NCBI GenBank assembly: GCA_900315675.1
Contig: OMZY01000002.1
Location: forward strand, 124,001-188,000
Reading direction: 5' to 3'
From: an uncultured Eubacteriales bacterium
GTDB taxonomy: Bacteria > Bacillota > Clostridia > Christensenellales > Aristaeellaceae
Length of the DNA stretch: 64,000 bases
The notes beneath the pieces were generated by a model that had not been told where the DNA came from, made no database searches, and saw nothing but the letters and a program-made list of their open reading frames with translations. The position numbers were made by a program, and so were the translations under genes. Below, piece after piece: positions 1-8,416 of this stretch; the first letter of the stretch is position 1; every line of letters starts with the position of its first letter.

Positions 1-1614
1 GTTCAGGTATTTCTTCAATGTGCTGCGTACAGCGCCGGGGCCCTGGATCTCCTCCAGGAAATATCCGGTAATTCTTTCTCCCAGTGCGCAGCGGGTCAGA
101 TCGCTGCCGAAGATCATGGGATTGGACAGGATCGGTTTCAGCTTGTCTCCGCAGGTTTCCGGCTTGCCCAGTTCGATTCCTGTCAGCATCGCGCGCAGTT
201 CCTCCAGCAGCGGATCCCCGGACAGAGGCATGGCATTGCCCGCGTCGTCCACGCCCAGCAGATACCGGAACCATCCGGCAATGGCCAGGGGCAGAGCCAC
301 CAGCTGATCCATGGAGCGATTGTCCGCCAGATAGCTCTTGATGGTTTCACCGAAGCGGATGCCCACCTTCTGGGAGGTATCCGTGGCAATGCGCTGCGGA
401 GCGTCCGGCATGAAAGGATTGGGCAGCCGTTCCTCCACCACTTCGTCAATAAAGGCTTTGGGGCTCAGGATGCCGGGATCCGTCACCACCGGCAGTCCTT
501 CCTGGTAACCCAGTCGGCGAATCAGGCGCACCAGATCCTCATCCTTCATCTCATCGCGGATCAGGGTATAACCCAGCAGGCAGCCGTAAACCGCCAGGGC
601 AGTGTGCAGGGGGTTCAGGCAGGTTGTCACCTTCATCCGCTCCGTCTTGTTCACTGTCTCCCGGTCCGTAAAATACACACCGGCCTTTTCCAGCGGCGGA
701 CGTCCGTTGGGGAACTTGTCCTCCACTACCAGGTACTGGGCTTTTTCAGCGTTTACGAAAGGTGCCACGAAAGTGCCCCGGGGCGTTTCCAGGGGAGCTA
801 CCGCCTCGATGCCCGCTTCCTCCAGCATCCGCTGAACCTCAGGCGCGGGCCGGGGCGTAATCTTGTCGATCATGCTCCAGGGGAAGGAAACCTGGCTTTC
901 ATCAGACAGCCACCGGACAAAATCCTTCGGCACAAAGCCCTCCACCTGCCAGGCGCGGGCAACCTCCAGGATACTGTTCTGCAGTTTTTCTCCGTTATGG
1001 CTGCAGTTGTCCATGCTCACCACGGCCAGCGGTGCCTTTCCGTTCTGGTAGCGGTGATACAGCAGCGCCGTTACAATGGTCATGGCATGACGGGGGTTTT
1101 CCGGTCCGTTCTTCAGGTCTTCTGCCACAACCTTCTGATAATTGCCGTCAATCTGCCGCAGGGCATAGCCCTTTTCGGTAATCGTAAAGCTGATCATCTG
1201 CAGGGAGGGAGCGGCAAAAGCCCGCAGCAGCCGGGCGTAATCCGCCTGTTCCGCAGGCTGCGCGACAACCGCTTCCGAAACAGACGCCACGATCTCCTTG
1301 TCGATGGTTGCGTCCGCATTCAGGGTCACGCTCAGCGTCAGGTTGTCATATCCGCCGTAAATCATCCGGATATTGTCCACGTCAAAGGTATCCGCCGCGA
1401 TGATTCCCCTGTCGGACAGGCCGGCGTCCAGCAGCCGCTGCTGAAGCACGGCGATAAAGGCACGGAAAATGTTTCCCGCGCCGAAGTGCACCCATAGAGG
1501 CGCTTCTTCCGTCTTCTCGCGCATGGCGCGTACGTCAAAAGCCGGCAGGCGGACGCCCGCCTTCTCCCATCCGGCACGATCCTTTAAATTCTCTAAACTC
1601 ACCCTCATATTCAT
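1..1614 (-). CDS. uxuB: Fructuronate reductase / mannitol dehydrogenase family protein (3' end outside window)
   Basis: The reading frame is open from the ATG at 1614 to the left edge (538 codons), so the C-terminal tip and stop are missing. The family reduces fructuronate to mannonate with NADH in hexuronate breakdown. The N-terminal Rossmann part carries VHFGAGNIFRAF near residue 42. The polyol dehydrogenase signature K-x5-N-x2-H is visible as KVTTCLNPLH in the middle of the protein. Length is close to the roughly 540 residues usual for clostridial members. An alternative ATG lies two codons downstream at 1608. It follows uxuA on the same strand with a 45-bp gap, which favours fructuronate over mannitol or altronate as substrate. 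The substrate assignment rests on that context. Confidence 0.88.
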   Translation of the reverse strand, partial: MNMRVSLENLKDRAGWEKAGVRLPAFDVRAMREKTEEAPLWVHFGAGNIFRAFIAVLQQRLLDAGLSDRGIIAADTFDVDNIRMIYGGYDNLTLSVTLNADATIDKEIVASVSEAVVAQPAEQADYARLLRAFAAPSLQMISFTITEKGYALRQIDGNYQKVVAEDLKNGPENPRHAMTIVTALLYHRYQNGKAPLAVVSMDNCSHNGEKLQNSILEVARAWQVEGFVPKDFVRWLSDESQVSFPWSMIDKITPRPAPEVQRMLEEAGIEAVAPLETPRGTFVAPFVNAEKAQYLVVEDKFPNGRPPLEKAGVYFTDRETVNKTERMKVTTCLNPLHTALAVYGCLLGYTLIRDEMKDEDLVRLIRRLGYQEGLPVVTDPGILSPKAFIDEVVEERLPNPFMPDAPQRIATDTSQKVGIRFGETIKSYLADNRSMDQLVALPLAIAGWFRYLLGVDDAGNAMPLSGDPLLEELRAMLTGIELGKPETCGDKLKPILSNPMIFGSDLTRCALGERITGYFLEEIQGPGAVRSTLKKYLN

Positions 1615-1640
1615 TCCCCGTCTTTCCGCTTTCAGTTACA

Positions 1641-1675
1641 ATTCTTCATTCTTCATTTTTCATTTTTCATTCTTC
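1641..1675. repeat. Five tandem heptamers ATTYTTC
   Basis: Five exact 7-bp units alternate between ATTCTTC and ATTTTTC and overlap the 3' end of uxuA. A three-unit copy of the same heptamer lies at 30753-30773, and related 7-bp runs at 51364 and 54893. The function is unknown. Confidence 0.75.
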
Positions 1676-2733
1676 TCAAGCGCTTCCCACAGTCCGTTCA
1701 GGTATGCCACACCCAGCGCGCGGTCATACAGACCGTAACCGGGTCTGCCCTGCTCATCCCAGATCATGCGTCCGTGGTCCGGCCGGATGTAGGTATCCGG
1801 GCAGGTCTCATGAATGGCCTTCATGATCTCGTAAACGTCCAGGTCGCCGGTGGAGGACAGGTGGGATGCCTCCCGGAAATGATGGTAACCCAGGTATTTG
1901 ACGTTCCGGACGTGCATGGCGCCGATCCGGTCCATTTTGCCGAAGTGGCGGATCGCGGCCGGAATATCGTTGTCCGGATTGGAGCCCAGAGAGCCGGTGC
2001 ACAGGCACAGGGTATTGGCGGGGCTGTCATGCAGCTGCACCATCTTGTCAAAATCCTCTATGCTGTGGGTAATCCGGGGCAGGCCGAAAATCGGCCACGC
2101 CGGATCGTCCGGATGGCAGGCCATGCGCACGCCGACTTCCTCGCATACCGGAATTACCGCGTCCAGGAAGTACTTGAAGTTCTTCCGCAGGCCGTCCGGG
2201 GTCATTCCTTCATACTGCTTCAGGGTCGTTTCCAGCAGTGCCAGCCGTTCCGGCTCCCAGCCGGGCAGGGAGAATCCCTTGCTGCCGGCCGCTGTCCGGC
2301 GGACGATTTCCAGGGGACCCATGTCTCCCAGATCCTTTTCGTCAAAATACAGGCTGTTGCTGCCGTCCTCCGGGATCACCCGGGCCAGGTCCGTGCGCAG
2401 CCAGTCGAATACAGGCATGAAGTTATAAATAATCACCTTCACGCCGTGCCTGGCCAGCATGCGGATCGTGGAGATGTAGTTGGCTATGTACTCATCCCGC
2501 CGTCCCAGGCCGGTCTTGATGTCCTCATGAACGTTCACCGACTCGATGACTTCAATTTCAAGTCCGGCTTCGTTGACTTCCTTTTTGAGCGCTGCAAACT
2601 CATCCTCCGGCCAGTCCACGCCGGCAGGCTTTTCCAGCAGGCCCATCAGGCCGGTCATACCGGGAATCTGTTTGATGTACTTCAGCGGAATCGGGTCAGA
2701 CTGGCTTCCATACCAGCGGAATGTCATTTTCAT
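1660..2733 (-). CDS. uxuA: Mannonate dehydratase
   Basis: This 357-residue protein matches mannonate dehydratase, which converts D-mannonate to 2-keto-3-deoxygluconate in the hexuronate pathway. It begins [15 protein letters not shown], typical of the family. The expected metal ligands are visible: histidine in ACHPDDP, cysteine in LCLCTGS, histidine in MHVRN and aspartate in RPDHG. Length is normal for the short clostridial type. A ribosome site with GGAGG precedes the ATG at 2733. It sits between the TRAP transporter genes and uxuB on the same strand, so import and the first two catabolic steps for glucuronate or fructuronate look co-transcribed. Confidence 0.95.
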   Translation of the reverse strand: MKMTFRWYGSQSDPIPLKYIKQIPGMTGLMGLLEKPAGVDWPEDEFAALKKEVNEAGLEIEVIESVNVHEDIKTGLGRRDEYIANYISTIRMLARHGVKVIIYNFMPVFDWLRTDLARVIPEDGSNSLYFDEKDLGDMGPLEIVRRTAAGSKGFSLPGWEPERLALLETTLKQYEGMTPDGLRKNFKYFLDAVIPVCEEVGVRMACHPDDPAWPIFGLPRITHSIEDFDKMVQLHDSPANTLCLCTGSLGSNPDNDIPAAIRHFGKMDRIGAMHVRNVKYLGYHHFREASHLSSTGDLDVYEIMKAIHETCPDTYIRPDHGRMIWDEQGRPGYGLYDRALGVAYLNGLWEALEKNEK

Positions 2734-2756
2734 TGTTTCATATCCTCCAATAACAC

Positions 2757-2782
2757 GGGCGCCCGGACTTTTCCGGGCACCC
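2757..2782 (-). promoter_or_regulatory. Intercistronic GC-rich hairpin between dctM and uxuA
   Basis: A 7-bp stem (GCCCGGA/TCCGGGC) is extended by one odd position and a GGG/CCC clamp. On the plus strand that position is a C/A mismatch, but in the minus-strand RNA it is a U-G wobble, so the transcript pairs fully. No U-run follows, so mRNA stabilisation or processing is more likely than termination. Confidence 0.55.
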
Positions 2783-2799
2783 GCGGAATAAATGATTGA

Positions 2800-4101
2800 T
2801 CAGACTGCGTATCCGAACAGTTGCGGCAGCCAGAGGCTGATCTGGGGAATAAATGTGATCAGGATCAGTGCGACAATCATACAGAGGTAGAACGGCATGG
2901 TGGCGCGCACCACCTTTTCCATAGGACGTTTCGCCACGGCGGACCCGATGAACAGCACTGCGCCTACAGGCGGCGTCAGCAGGCCGATGCCGCAGTTCAG
3001 AACCACCATGATACCGAACTGGATCGCGCTGATACCGATGGACGTGGCCACGGGCAGCAGGATCGGCGTTGCGATCAGGATGATCGGCGCCATGTCCATG
3101 ATCATGCCCAGCACCAGCAGGATCACGTTCAGCAGCAGCGCGGTAACAATGGGGCTGCTGGAAATACTGGTAATCAGCGCGGCTGCCTTGGCGGGAACAT
3201 GCAGGTTGGTCAGGCAGTATCCGAACGCGCCGCTCATGGCAATCAGGATCAGCACGATAGCCAGCGTATCGATACAGTTTTCAAAGCTCTTCCATACGCC
3301 CTTCCAGGTCAGTCCCTTGTAGATGAACACGGAAACGAACAGGGAGTAGAGGACCGCGATAGCGGCGGATTCGGTGGCGGTGAACACGCCGCCCACAACG
3401 CCGACAACCACAATCAGCACTGCCAGCAGGGCCCAGATGCTCTTGCCCAGCTGCCTGACAAAATTCTTGATGGAGAATTTTTCTCCCTTGGGATAATTCC
3501 GCTTCACGGAAATGATATAGGATCCCACCATCAGGGCGATTGCCAGCAGAGCGCCGGGCAGATAGCCTGCCATAAACAGTGCGCCGACCGAGATACCGCC
3601 GGCTGTGGTGGCGTAAATAACCATGTTATGACTGGGCGGAACCAGCAGTCCCTCGCAGGAGGAAGTGATGGTCACAGCCGTAGAGAAGTCCACGTCATAT
3701 CCTTCATCCACCATCATGGGAATCAGGATGGAACCCAGGGACGCCGTATCCGCGGCAGCGGAACCGGAAATGCCTCCGAAGAAGTAGGAAGCCACGATGT
3801 TTACCATCGCCAGGCCGCCGCGCATCCAGCCCACCAGGGAATTGGCCAGAGCGATCAGCTTTTCCGATATGCCTCCGGAGCCCATCAACACCCCCATCGT
3901 AATAAAGAACGGTACCGCCATCAGGCTGAAGGACCATACGCCGCGCACCATCTGCATCGGCAGGACGCTCAGTTTCTGGCCCATGGAAATCAGGCACAGT
4001 ACGGTGGAAATACCTACGGAGTAGGCAATCGGGAAACGCAGGAATACCATCAGCAGGAAACTGCCGAGCAGGATGATTGTCGATAAGGTTTCAGCGTCCA
4101 T
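2800..4101 (-). CDS. dctM: TRAP transporter large permease (DctM type)
   Basis: This 433-residue, very hydrophobic protein has about 12 membrane segments and matches the DctM subunit of tripartite ATP-independent periplasmic transporters, which use an ion gradient to import organic acids. The start LSTIILLGSFLLMVFLRFPIAYSVGIS and the GSGGISEKLIALANSLVG stretch near residue 74 are typical. Its ATG shares one base with the stop of the small permease gene (TAATG), so translation is probably coupled. The neighbours uxuA and uxuB suggest that the substrate is a hexuronate such as glucuronate or galacturonate. This is inference from context. Confidence 0.93.
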   Translation of the reverse strand: MDAETLSTIILLGSFLLMVFLRFPIAYSVGISTVLCLISMGQKLSVLPMQMVRGVWSFSLMAVPFFITMGVLMGSGGISEKLIALANSLVGWMRGGLAMVNIVASYFFGGISGSAAADTASLGSILIPMMVDEGYDVDFSTAVTITSSCEGLLVPPSHNMVIYATTAGGISVGALFMAGYLPGALLAIALMVGSYIISVKRNYPKGEKFSIKNFVRQLGKSIWALLAVLIVVVGVVGGVFTATESAAIAVLYSLFVSVFIYKGLTWKGVWKSFENCIDTLAIVLILIAMSGAFGYCLTNLHVPAKAAALITSISSSPIVTALLLNVILLVLGMIMDMAPIILIATPILLPVATSIGISAIQFGIMVVLNCGIGLLTPPVGAVLFIGSAVAKRPMEKVVRATMPFYLCMIVALILITFIPQISLWLPQLFGYAV

Positions 4102-4649
4102 TATGCCTGCGCCTCCTTCTGTTCAGTCTTGGGTTTAAAGAATTCCTCGATACGGAGGAACACCTGCTCAATCTCGAAGATGATCATGCTCGCGCCGGCA
4201 ATGGCAACGGGCAGATACATCCAGATCTGGCTCAGGTTCGGCAGGGACGAATACTTCGCGAATTTGGCAATATTGCCGGTGGGTTTGATCACGTCCAGTC
4301 CTTCAACCAGCAGGATCACGCCCAGGGCCATCACCGCGATATCCGCCAGCAGATCCATAACCAGCAGCACCTTCTTCGGCAGATATTTGTCAAAAGCCGT
4401 CATGCGGATATGGCTGCGCTTACGGATCGCCAGCGTGGCGGAGAGCACCGCCATGTAGACCATCAGGGTCAGGACCATTTCCTCACCCCAGTGCGGAGCC
4501 GTAAAGAAGGGGAAATAGCGGCCTGCTACTGTAACAGAGGTAATGATGATGTCTCCGATCAGAAGCAGTTTGCAGATAAAGAGCATGATCTTGTACGTCC
4601 AGTCATAGACGGGCTTGATCTTCTCCAGCTTCTTAAATATAGTTGGCAT
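4101..4649 (-). CDS. dctQ: TRAP transporter small permease (DctQ type)
   Basis: This 182-residue protein has four predicted membrane segments, including IMLFICKLLLIGDIIITSVTVAGRY near the N-terminus and a conserved HWGEEM segment around residues 57-62, as expected for DctQ, the small membrane partner of DctM. It overlaps dctM by one base. The binding-protein gene lies 125 bp upstream, separated by a large hairpin. The C-terminus is lysine- and glutamate-rich and probably cytoplasmic. Confidence 0.9.
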   Translation of the reverse strand: MPTIFKKLEKIKPVYDWTYKIMLFICKLLLIGDIIITSVTVAGRYFPFFTAPHWGEEMVLTLMVYMAVLSATLAIRKRSHIRMTAFDKYLPKKVLLVMDLLADIAVMALGVILLVEGLDVIKPTGNIAKFAKYSSLPNLSQIWMYLPVAIAGASMIIFEIEQVFLRIEEFFKPKTEQKEAQA

Positions 4650-4701
4650 CCGGAAGCCTCCTTGGTGTCATGTGTGGAAGGAAAAAGGGACTGTCATCAA
4701 A

Positions 4702-4765
4702 AAGACGAATCGGGGGCGCAGGGGTTGGGCCCTGCACCCCCAACGGGTTATTGTCCGGTCGTCTT
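4702..4765 (-). promoter_or_regulatory. Large intercistronic hairpin between dctP and dctQ
   Basis: An inner stem at 4712-4741 pairs GGGGG-N-GCAGGG with CCCTGC-N-CCCCC around a 6-base loop, and an outer 7-bp stem pairs AAGACGA (4702-4708) with TCGTCTT (4759-4765). The single odd inner position is a U-G pair in the minus-strand RNA only. Such hairpins after binding-protein genes often raise that message over the permease part, and partial termination is possible. Confidence 0.6.
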
Positions 4766-4774
4766 ATCAGGTCA

Positions 4775-5788
4775 TTACTGCAGCGCTACGATCGCTTCGT
4801 AGATATCTTCCATGCCGGCGATGTTCGCTTCCAGAACAGCCTTGGTGGCTTCCTGCCAAACGGTCTTGTCTTCGACTTCGTTCACAGTGCAGCCCATTTC
4901 AACCAGCTTGTTATAAGCAGCTTCCTGGCGGGCGATAACGGACTTCTCGCACTCGGCCATCGCGTAATCAGCAGCCTGCTGAACCAACGCTTTCTGGTCA
5001 TCAGACAGCTTGTCGAAGCAGGAGTCGGTGGCGATCAGCTCGATGGTGCCCAGGGTGTGGCCGTCACGGAGCATGTAGGGAGCAACTTCCTGGAAGGAGT
5101 TGGACAGGTAGTTGGTGATGGGCTGTTCAGCGCAGTCCACAACACCGGTCTGCAGCGCGCTGTACAGTTCGGTGAAGGAGACGGGAGTGAAAGCAGCGCC
5201 CAGGCCCTGCAGCAGGCCGGTCATGATCGGGTCATCAGACACGCGGATCTTCAGGCCCTTCAGGTCGTCGATGGTCTTGATGTCCACCTTGGAGAAGAAG
5301 TGACGGAAGCCTTCCTCACCGTAGGCCAGGCCGGTCCAGGGCTGGCCTACTTCCTTGGCTTCAGCCAGCATTTCCTTGGCCAGGTCGCTCTTCGTGAACT
5401 TCCAGTAATGTTCTTCACTGCTGAACACGTAGGGCAGGGTCAGGAACACGCTCTTCTTGGCGCCGTACTGGTTCAGGGCGAAAGCAGAGATCCGGACGAT
5501 ATCCACGGAGGTGTCGCCGCCCAGGATGTTGGCCAGGACGTCTTTTTCCGGTCCCATGACGCCGCCGCCCTGGAGGTCAACCAGGATTTCGCCGTTGGAC
5601 AGTTCTTCCAGTTTGGTTTTGAAAGCCCAGGCCACGTCGCTGACGACGGAGCCGCTTTCGTTGTTCTCTTCCAGGGTAGCGGGAACGGGGTTCACTTCAG
5701 CATAGGTCAGGGTAATCGGGTCGGCAAAAGCGACAGTGCAGCCCAGCAGCAGAGCCAGGGCCAGCAGGATACCAAGCAGTTTCTTCAT
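4775..5788 (-). CDS. dctP: TRAP transporter substrate-binding protein (DctP type)
   Basis: This 337-residue secreted protein is the solute receptor of the TRAP system. The N-terminal signal ends LLLGCTVAFA; cleavage after AFA by signal peptidase I or lipidation at the cysteine in LLGC are both possible. Family features are visible: the LKGLKIRV segment near residue 175, PVSFTELYSALQTGVVDCAEQPITN near residue 200 and the TYAEVNP start of the mature part. The conserved arginine of LKIRVSD should bind the substrate carboxylate. An AAGGAGG site precedes the ATG. It is first in the dctPQM-uxuA-uxuB operon and diverges from an AraC regulator. Confidence 0.93.
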   Translation of the reverse strand: MKKLLGILLALALLLGCTVAFADPITLTYAEVNPVPATLEENNESGSVVSDVAWAFKTKLEELSNGEILVDLQGGGVMGPEKDVLANILGGDTSVDIVRISAFALNQYGAKKSVFLTLPYVFSSEEHYWKFTKSDLAKEMLAEAKEVGQPWTGLAYGEEGFRHFFSKVDIKTIDDLKGLKIRVSDDPIMTGLLQGLGAAFTPVSFTELYSALQTGVVDCAEQPITNYLSNSFQEVAPYMLRDGHTLGTIELIATDSCFDKLSDDQKALVQQAADYAMAECEKSVIARQEAAYNKLVEMGCTVNEVEDKTVWQEATKAVLEANIAGMEDIYEAIVALQ

Positions 5789-5994
5789 GGAAAATGCCTC
5801 CTTATTTAATTGAGGATGATCTCATCCTTCTGATGGCAATATTTAATCATATCCATTCCATTTTGTACATGGTTGAAAATACATATAATATTGCAAAAAA
5901 CATCATTTTATGTATAATGCAGGTAGAAATATTGTTGAAAGAAGTGGCTGCTGTGGATGGTGCCTATATCTCTGCCTTCAATATATTGCAAGAG
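5789..5994. promoter_or_regulatory. Divergent promoter region between dctP and the AraC gene
   Basis: This AT-rich stretch holds a good plus-strand promoter: TTGCAA at 5891-5896, a 16-bp spacer and TATAAT at 5913-5918. On the dctP side a perfect dyad, AGGATGA-TC-TCATCCT (5813-5828), lies just upstream of the dctP ribosome site. A second short dyad, CCAT-N7-ATGG, lies further upstream. These are candidate operators for the AraC protein. No clear minus-strand -35/-10 pair was found. Confidence 0.6.
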
Positions 5995-6849
5995 ATGAGC
6001 AGAAACGACATCGAAGTTTACCACTACTGCGATGCCGCGACTTTCGGTGTGCCGCCCCACCGGCATGATTTTTATGAGCTTTACTGCCTGCTGTCCGATG
6101 GCTATACTTACCATGTGGAAGGCAGTCAGTATGATCTTCATCCCGGCAACCTGATCCTGGTTCCTCCGGGGGAAACGCACTGGCCGGAACTGCAGGGGCC
6201 GCCCCGGGACATCGAGCGGATCGTGCTCTGGCTCAATCCCCAGTTTGTCTCCTCCCTGTCCATTTTCCTGCCGAAAACCCTGGGCACCATGGGAACCAAC
6301 CTGCAGGATCAGCACTTGATTGTTCCGGAGGAAAAGACTTATCATATCATCCTGAACCTGCTCTACTCCCTGCTGTATGAAAAGAACCGGGCGGACGCGG
6401 ACAGCCAGTACCTCTGCCATCTGATTCTTTCCCAGCTCCTGATCCATATCAGCCGGGTCCTGAACCAGCGGACAAAGCCGCAGGAGGATCCCGGAACACG
6501 GTACGGGGAAATCATGAAAGTTCATGAATACATCAACGCCCATTACCGGGAGCCCATAAGCGTCAGCAGTCTGGCCCAGCGTTTCTTCCTGGACAAAAAC
6601 ACCATGACCCGGCAGTTCAAGCGGATCATTGGGATGACGCCCGGGGATTACATCCGCAGGAAGCGTCTGGAAACTGCTCATGAACTGATCCGCCAGGGCT
6701 ACAGCGTCCAGCAGGCGGGGTATTCCAGCGGATTTACGGATTACAGCGCTTTCTTCCGCGCCTTCCGGCAGTATTTTGAGATGTCCCCCAGTGAGCTGGC
6801 CGGCCGTTCAAAGGCAGGCAGCCGCAAAATCACCCCCACGGGAAAGTGA
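5995..6849 (+). CDS. AraC family transcriptional regulator with cupin sensor domain
   Basis: This protein of about 284 residues has an N-terminal cupin-like sensor (PPHRHDFYELYCLL, then LVPPGETHWPEL) and a C-terminal double helix-turn-helix of AraC type (ISVSSLAQRFFLDKNTMTRQFKRI, then VQQAGYSSGFTDYSAFFRAFRQYF). The frame is open upstream to 5794, but the promoter at 5891-5918 would place earlier ATGs before the transcript start. I therefore prefer the ATG at 5995, while GTG codons at 5944 and 5953 remain possible. It is divergent from dctPQM-uxuAB and is the obvious candidate for their uronate-responsive activator. Co-transcription with the two genes downstream is likely. Confidence 0.87.
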   Translation: MSRNDIEVYHYCDAATFGVPPHRHDFYELYCLLSDGYTYHVEGSQYDLHPGNLILVPPGETHWPELQGPPRDIERIVLWLNPQFVSSLSIFLPKTLGTMGTNLQDQHLIVPEEKTYHIILNLLYSLLYEKNRADADSQYLCHLILSQLLIHISRVLNQRTKPQEDPGTRYGEIMKVHEYINAHYREPISVSSLAQRFFLDKNTMTRQFKRIIGMTPGDYIRRKRLETAHELIRQGYSVQQAGYSSGFTDYSAFFRAFRQYFEMSPSELAGRSKAGSRKITPTGK

Positions 6850-7391
6850 GGAACAGAACCTTGGAAGCAGCCAAAACCATTTCCATTCCTGTGAAGCTGG
6901 ATGAGAAGACCTTCCGGCGTTTCGCGCGTTTCGACATGCTGATCCTGCGGAAAAAGTGGGTTCGTCCCGCGGTGTTTTCTGCCATTCTCATCGCCTTTGC
7001 CATCATCGCGCTCCTCACCCGGAAGGAGCAGTCCGGCATGATTGCCGCCGTACTGCTGGCCGTGGGTATCGGCCTGCCCCTGGTGTATATCGGCACTTTT
7101 CTCAGCCAGGTGAATATGCATGCGGTCCGCGCCGGGCTGAAGCCCGCCCGCACCGTCTATACCCTGACCCTCGGTGAGGCTGGAATCCACATCGAAAACA
7201 ATCAGAAAAAGGAAGCCTCTCAGGACCTGTCCTGGTCTTCAGCCTGCCAGGCCTTCCGAAAAAAGAACTGCATTTACCTTTACGTCACCCCTCAGAAAGC
7301 CTTCCTGCTTCCCGGCGGCCAGGCGAGCGTTCCGGATGAGGAGCTTTGGGATTTTATGAAAAAACATCTCGGCGCTGAAAAGTGCCGTTAA
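6846..7391 (+). CDS. YcxB-like two-helix membrane protein
   Basis: This 181-residue protein starts at a GTG that overlaps the AraC stop (GTGA), which implies coupled translation. Two hydrophobic helices lie at about residues 40-57 and 64-86. A soluble C-terminal half (TVYTLTLGEAGIHIENN, then DLSWSSACQAFRKKNCIYLYVTPQKAFLLP) resembles the YcxB domain. The function of the family is unknown. A role in uronate metabolism is not evident despite the operon position. Confidence 0.7.
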   Translation: MRNRTLEAAKTISIPVKLDEKTFRRFARFDMLILRKKWVRPAVFSAILIAFAIIALLTRKEQSGMIAAVLLAVGIGLPLVYIGTFLSQVNMHAVRAGLKPARTVYTLTLGEAGIHIENNQKKEASQDLSWSSACQAFRKKNCIYLYVTPQKAFLLPGGQASVPDEELWDFMKKHLGAEKCR

Positions 7392-7406
7392 AATCAGGAG
7401 GATCAT

Positions 7407-7742
7407 ATGAAAGGCATTGTACAGCATCACCAGGATACCAAAGTAATCCCGCTCGGAGGCGGAACGGACCGGCGGATTCTCTCCTATGACGATTCCCTCA
7501 TGGCTGTGGAAGTCAGCTTCGAAACTGGTTCGGAAGGCGCGCCTCATACGCATCCCCACACCCAGCTGAGCTATGTTCTGTCCGGTTCCTTCCGCTACAG
7601 TGTGGAAGATGAATCCGTCATCCTGAATCCCGGCGACTCCATTGTGGTTCCTTCCGGACTGGTTCACGGAACCGTTTGCCTGGAAAAGGGCATCCTGCTA
7701 GATGTCTTCACGCCGAAACGGGATGATTTCCTCAAGGCCTGA
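7407..7742 (+). CDS. Small cupin-domain protein
   Basis: This 111-residue single-domain cupin shows the metal-site pattern HTHPHTQLSYVLSGSF and then the second motif PGDSIVVPSGLVHG. The likely ligands are the histidines of the first motif and the final histidine. AGGAGG lies 7 bp before the ATG. It may be a sugar-acid or pectin-related cupin (KdgF-like proteins act on uronate breakdown intermediates and have this size), which would fit the neighbourhood. The sequence itself shows only a generic cupin. Confidence 0.8.
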   Translation: MKGIVQHHQDTKVIPLGGGTDRRILSYDDSLMAVEVSFETGSEGAPHTHPHTQLSYVLSGSFRYSVEDESVILNPGDSIVVPSGLVHGTVCLEKGILLDVFTPKRDDFLKA

Positions 7743-7876
7743 AATTCCCTGCGGATCGTTTCCCGCAGCGCACCGGAAATATTCCGGACGGCCTGCTGAA
7801 GCGTTTCAGAAAAGCATTGAAGTCCGGGCTGCCGTCCTGAAAGGCAGCGGAGCTGTCTGACCGGCCTGCGTCCCTG
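7743..7876. other. Short non-coding stretch before the terminator
   Basis: There is no convincing ORF, promoter or repeat here. The interval separates the cupin stop from the terminator at 7877. Confidence 0.5.
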
Positions 7877-7914
7877 AAAAAGCCTCCGGAAGTATTCGTT
7901 CCCGGAGGCTTTTT
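7877..7914 (+). terminator. Rho-independent terminator of the araC-ycxB-cupin operon
   Basis: A perfect 13-bp stem, AAAAAGCCTCCGG paired with CCGGAGGCTTTTT, encloses a 12-base loop and ends in a T-run. Confidence 0.9.
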
Positions 7915-8048
7915 CTTGTCCCGTTTTTCCGGATATTCATCCAAAAATCTGTTTGTTCGCTTTTCTTCTTTTCCGCCTCATAGTAAAATAACTTTGGTCG
8001 TTATTCGCGAATATGTTCCGTAAAAACCGAAAGGAAATATTGGTTACC

Positions 8049-8414
8049 ATGAGTGAAATCATCCGAAAAGATATCAGTGAAGGCTGGGCTCATTCCGGCA
8101 TCATCAAAGCTGGAGATTATTGTTTTTTAAGCTATTGTGTCGGGAATGTCGGCGGCACGGTGGAGGAGCAGGTCAACGGCGCCTTCGACCAGATGGAAAG
8201 CCGTCTTGCCCTCTTCGGGCTCACCCTGGAAAACGTGGTCCAGATGGACTGTCTCTTCCGGGATATATTCAACATCCCCGTCATGGAAAAAGTCATCAAA
8301 GAACGTTTCAAGGGCAAATATCCCGTCCGTAAATCCATCCAGACTGAGTTTGCCCACTTCGGCGGGCCGGACGGCCTGCACTTCCAGGCGGACGCCGTCG
8401 CGTACTGCGGCTGA
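8049..8414 (+). CDS. RidA/YjgF/UK114 family protein
   Basis: This 121-residue protein matches the Rid family, whose best-known members hydrolyse reactive enamine/imine intermediates of PLP enzymes. It contains the SYCVGNVGGTVEEQVNGAFDQME region and the LENVVQMDCLFRDI core typical of the fold. The C-terminal segment departs from canonical RidA, lacking the usual GAPARAVV-like loop with its catalytic arginine and having YPVRKSIQTEF instead, so it may be a Rid subfamily or a non-deaminase. The ATG at 8049 is chosen over an upstream ATG at 8013 because of domain length. It heads an operon with the next two genes. Confidence 0.82.
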   Translation: MSEIIRKDISEGWAHSGIIKAGDYCFLSYCVGNVGGTVEEQVNGAFDQMESRLALFGLTLENVVQMDCLFRDIFNIPVMEKVIKERFKGKYPVRKSIQTEFAHFGGPDGLHFQADAVAYCG

Positions 8415-8416
8415 TC

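Noticed and set aside
5794-5994. N-terminal extension of the AraC protein from the ATG at 5794
   Set aside because: The region is AT-rich, holds a good promoter (5891-5918) and adds 67 residues without resemblance to the family.
7743-7944. Minus-strand ORF of about 70 codons
   Set aside because: It runs through the terminator hairpin at 7877, has no ribosome site and looks like random lysine/serine-rich translation.
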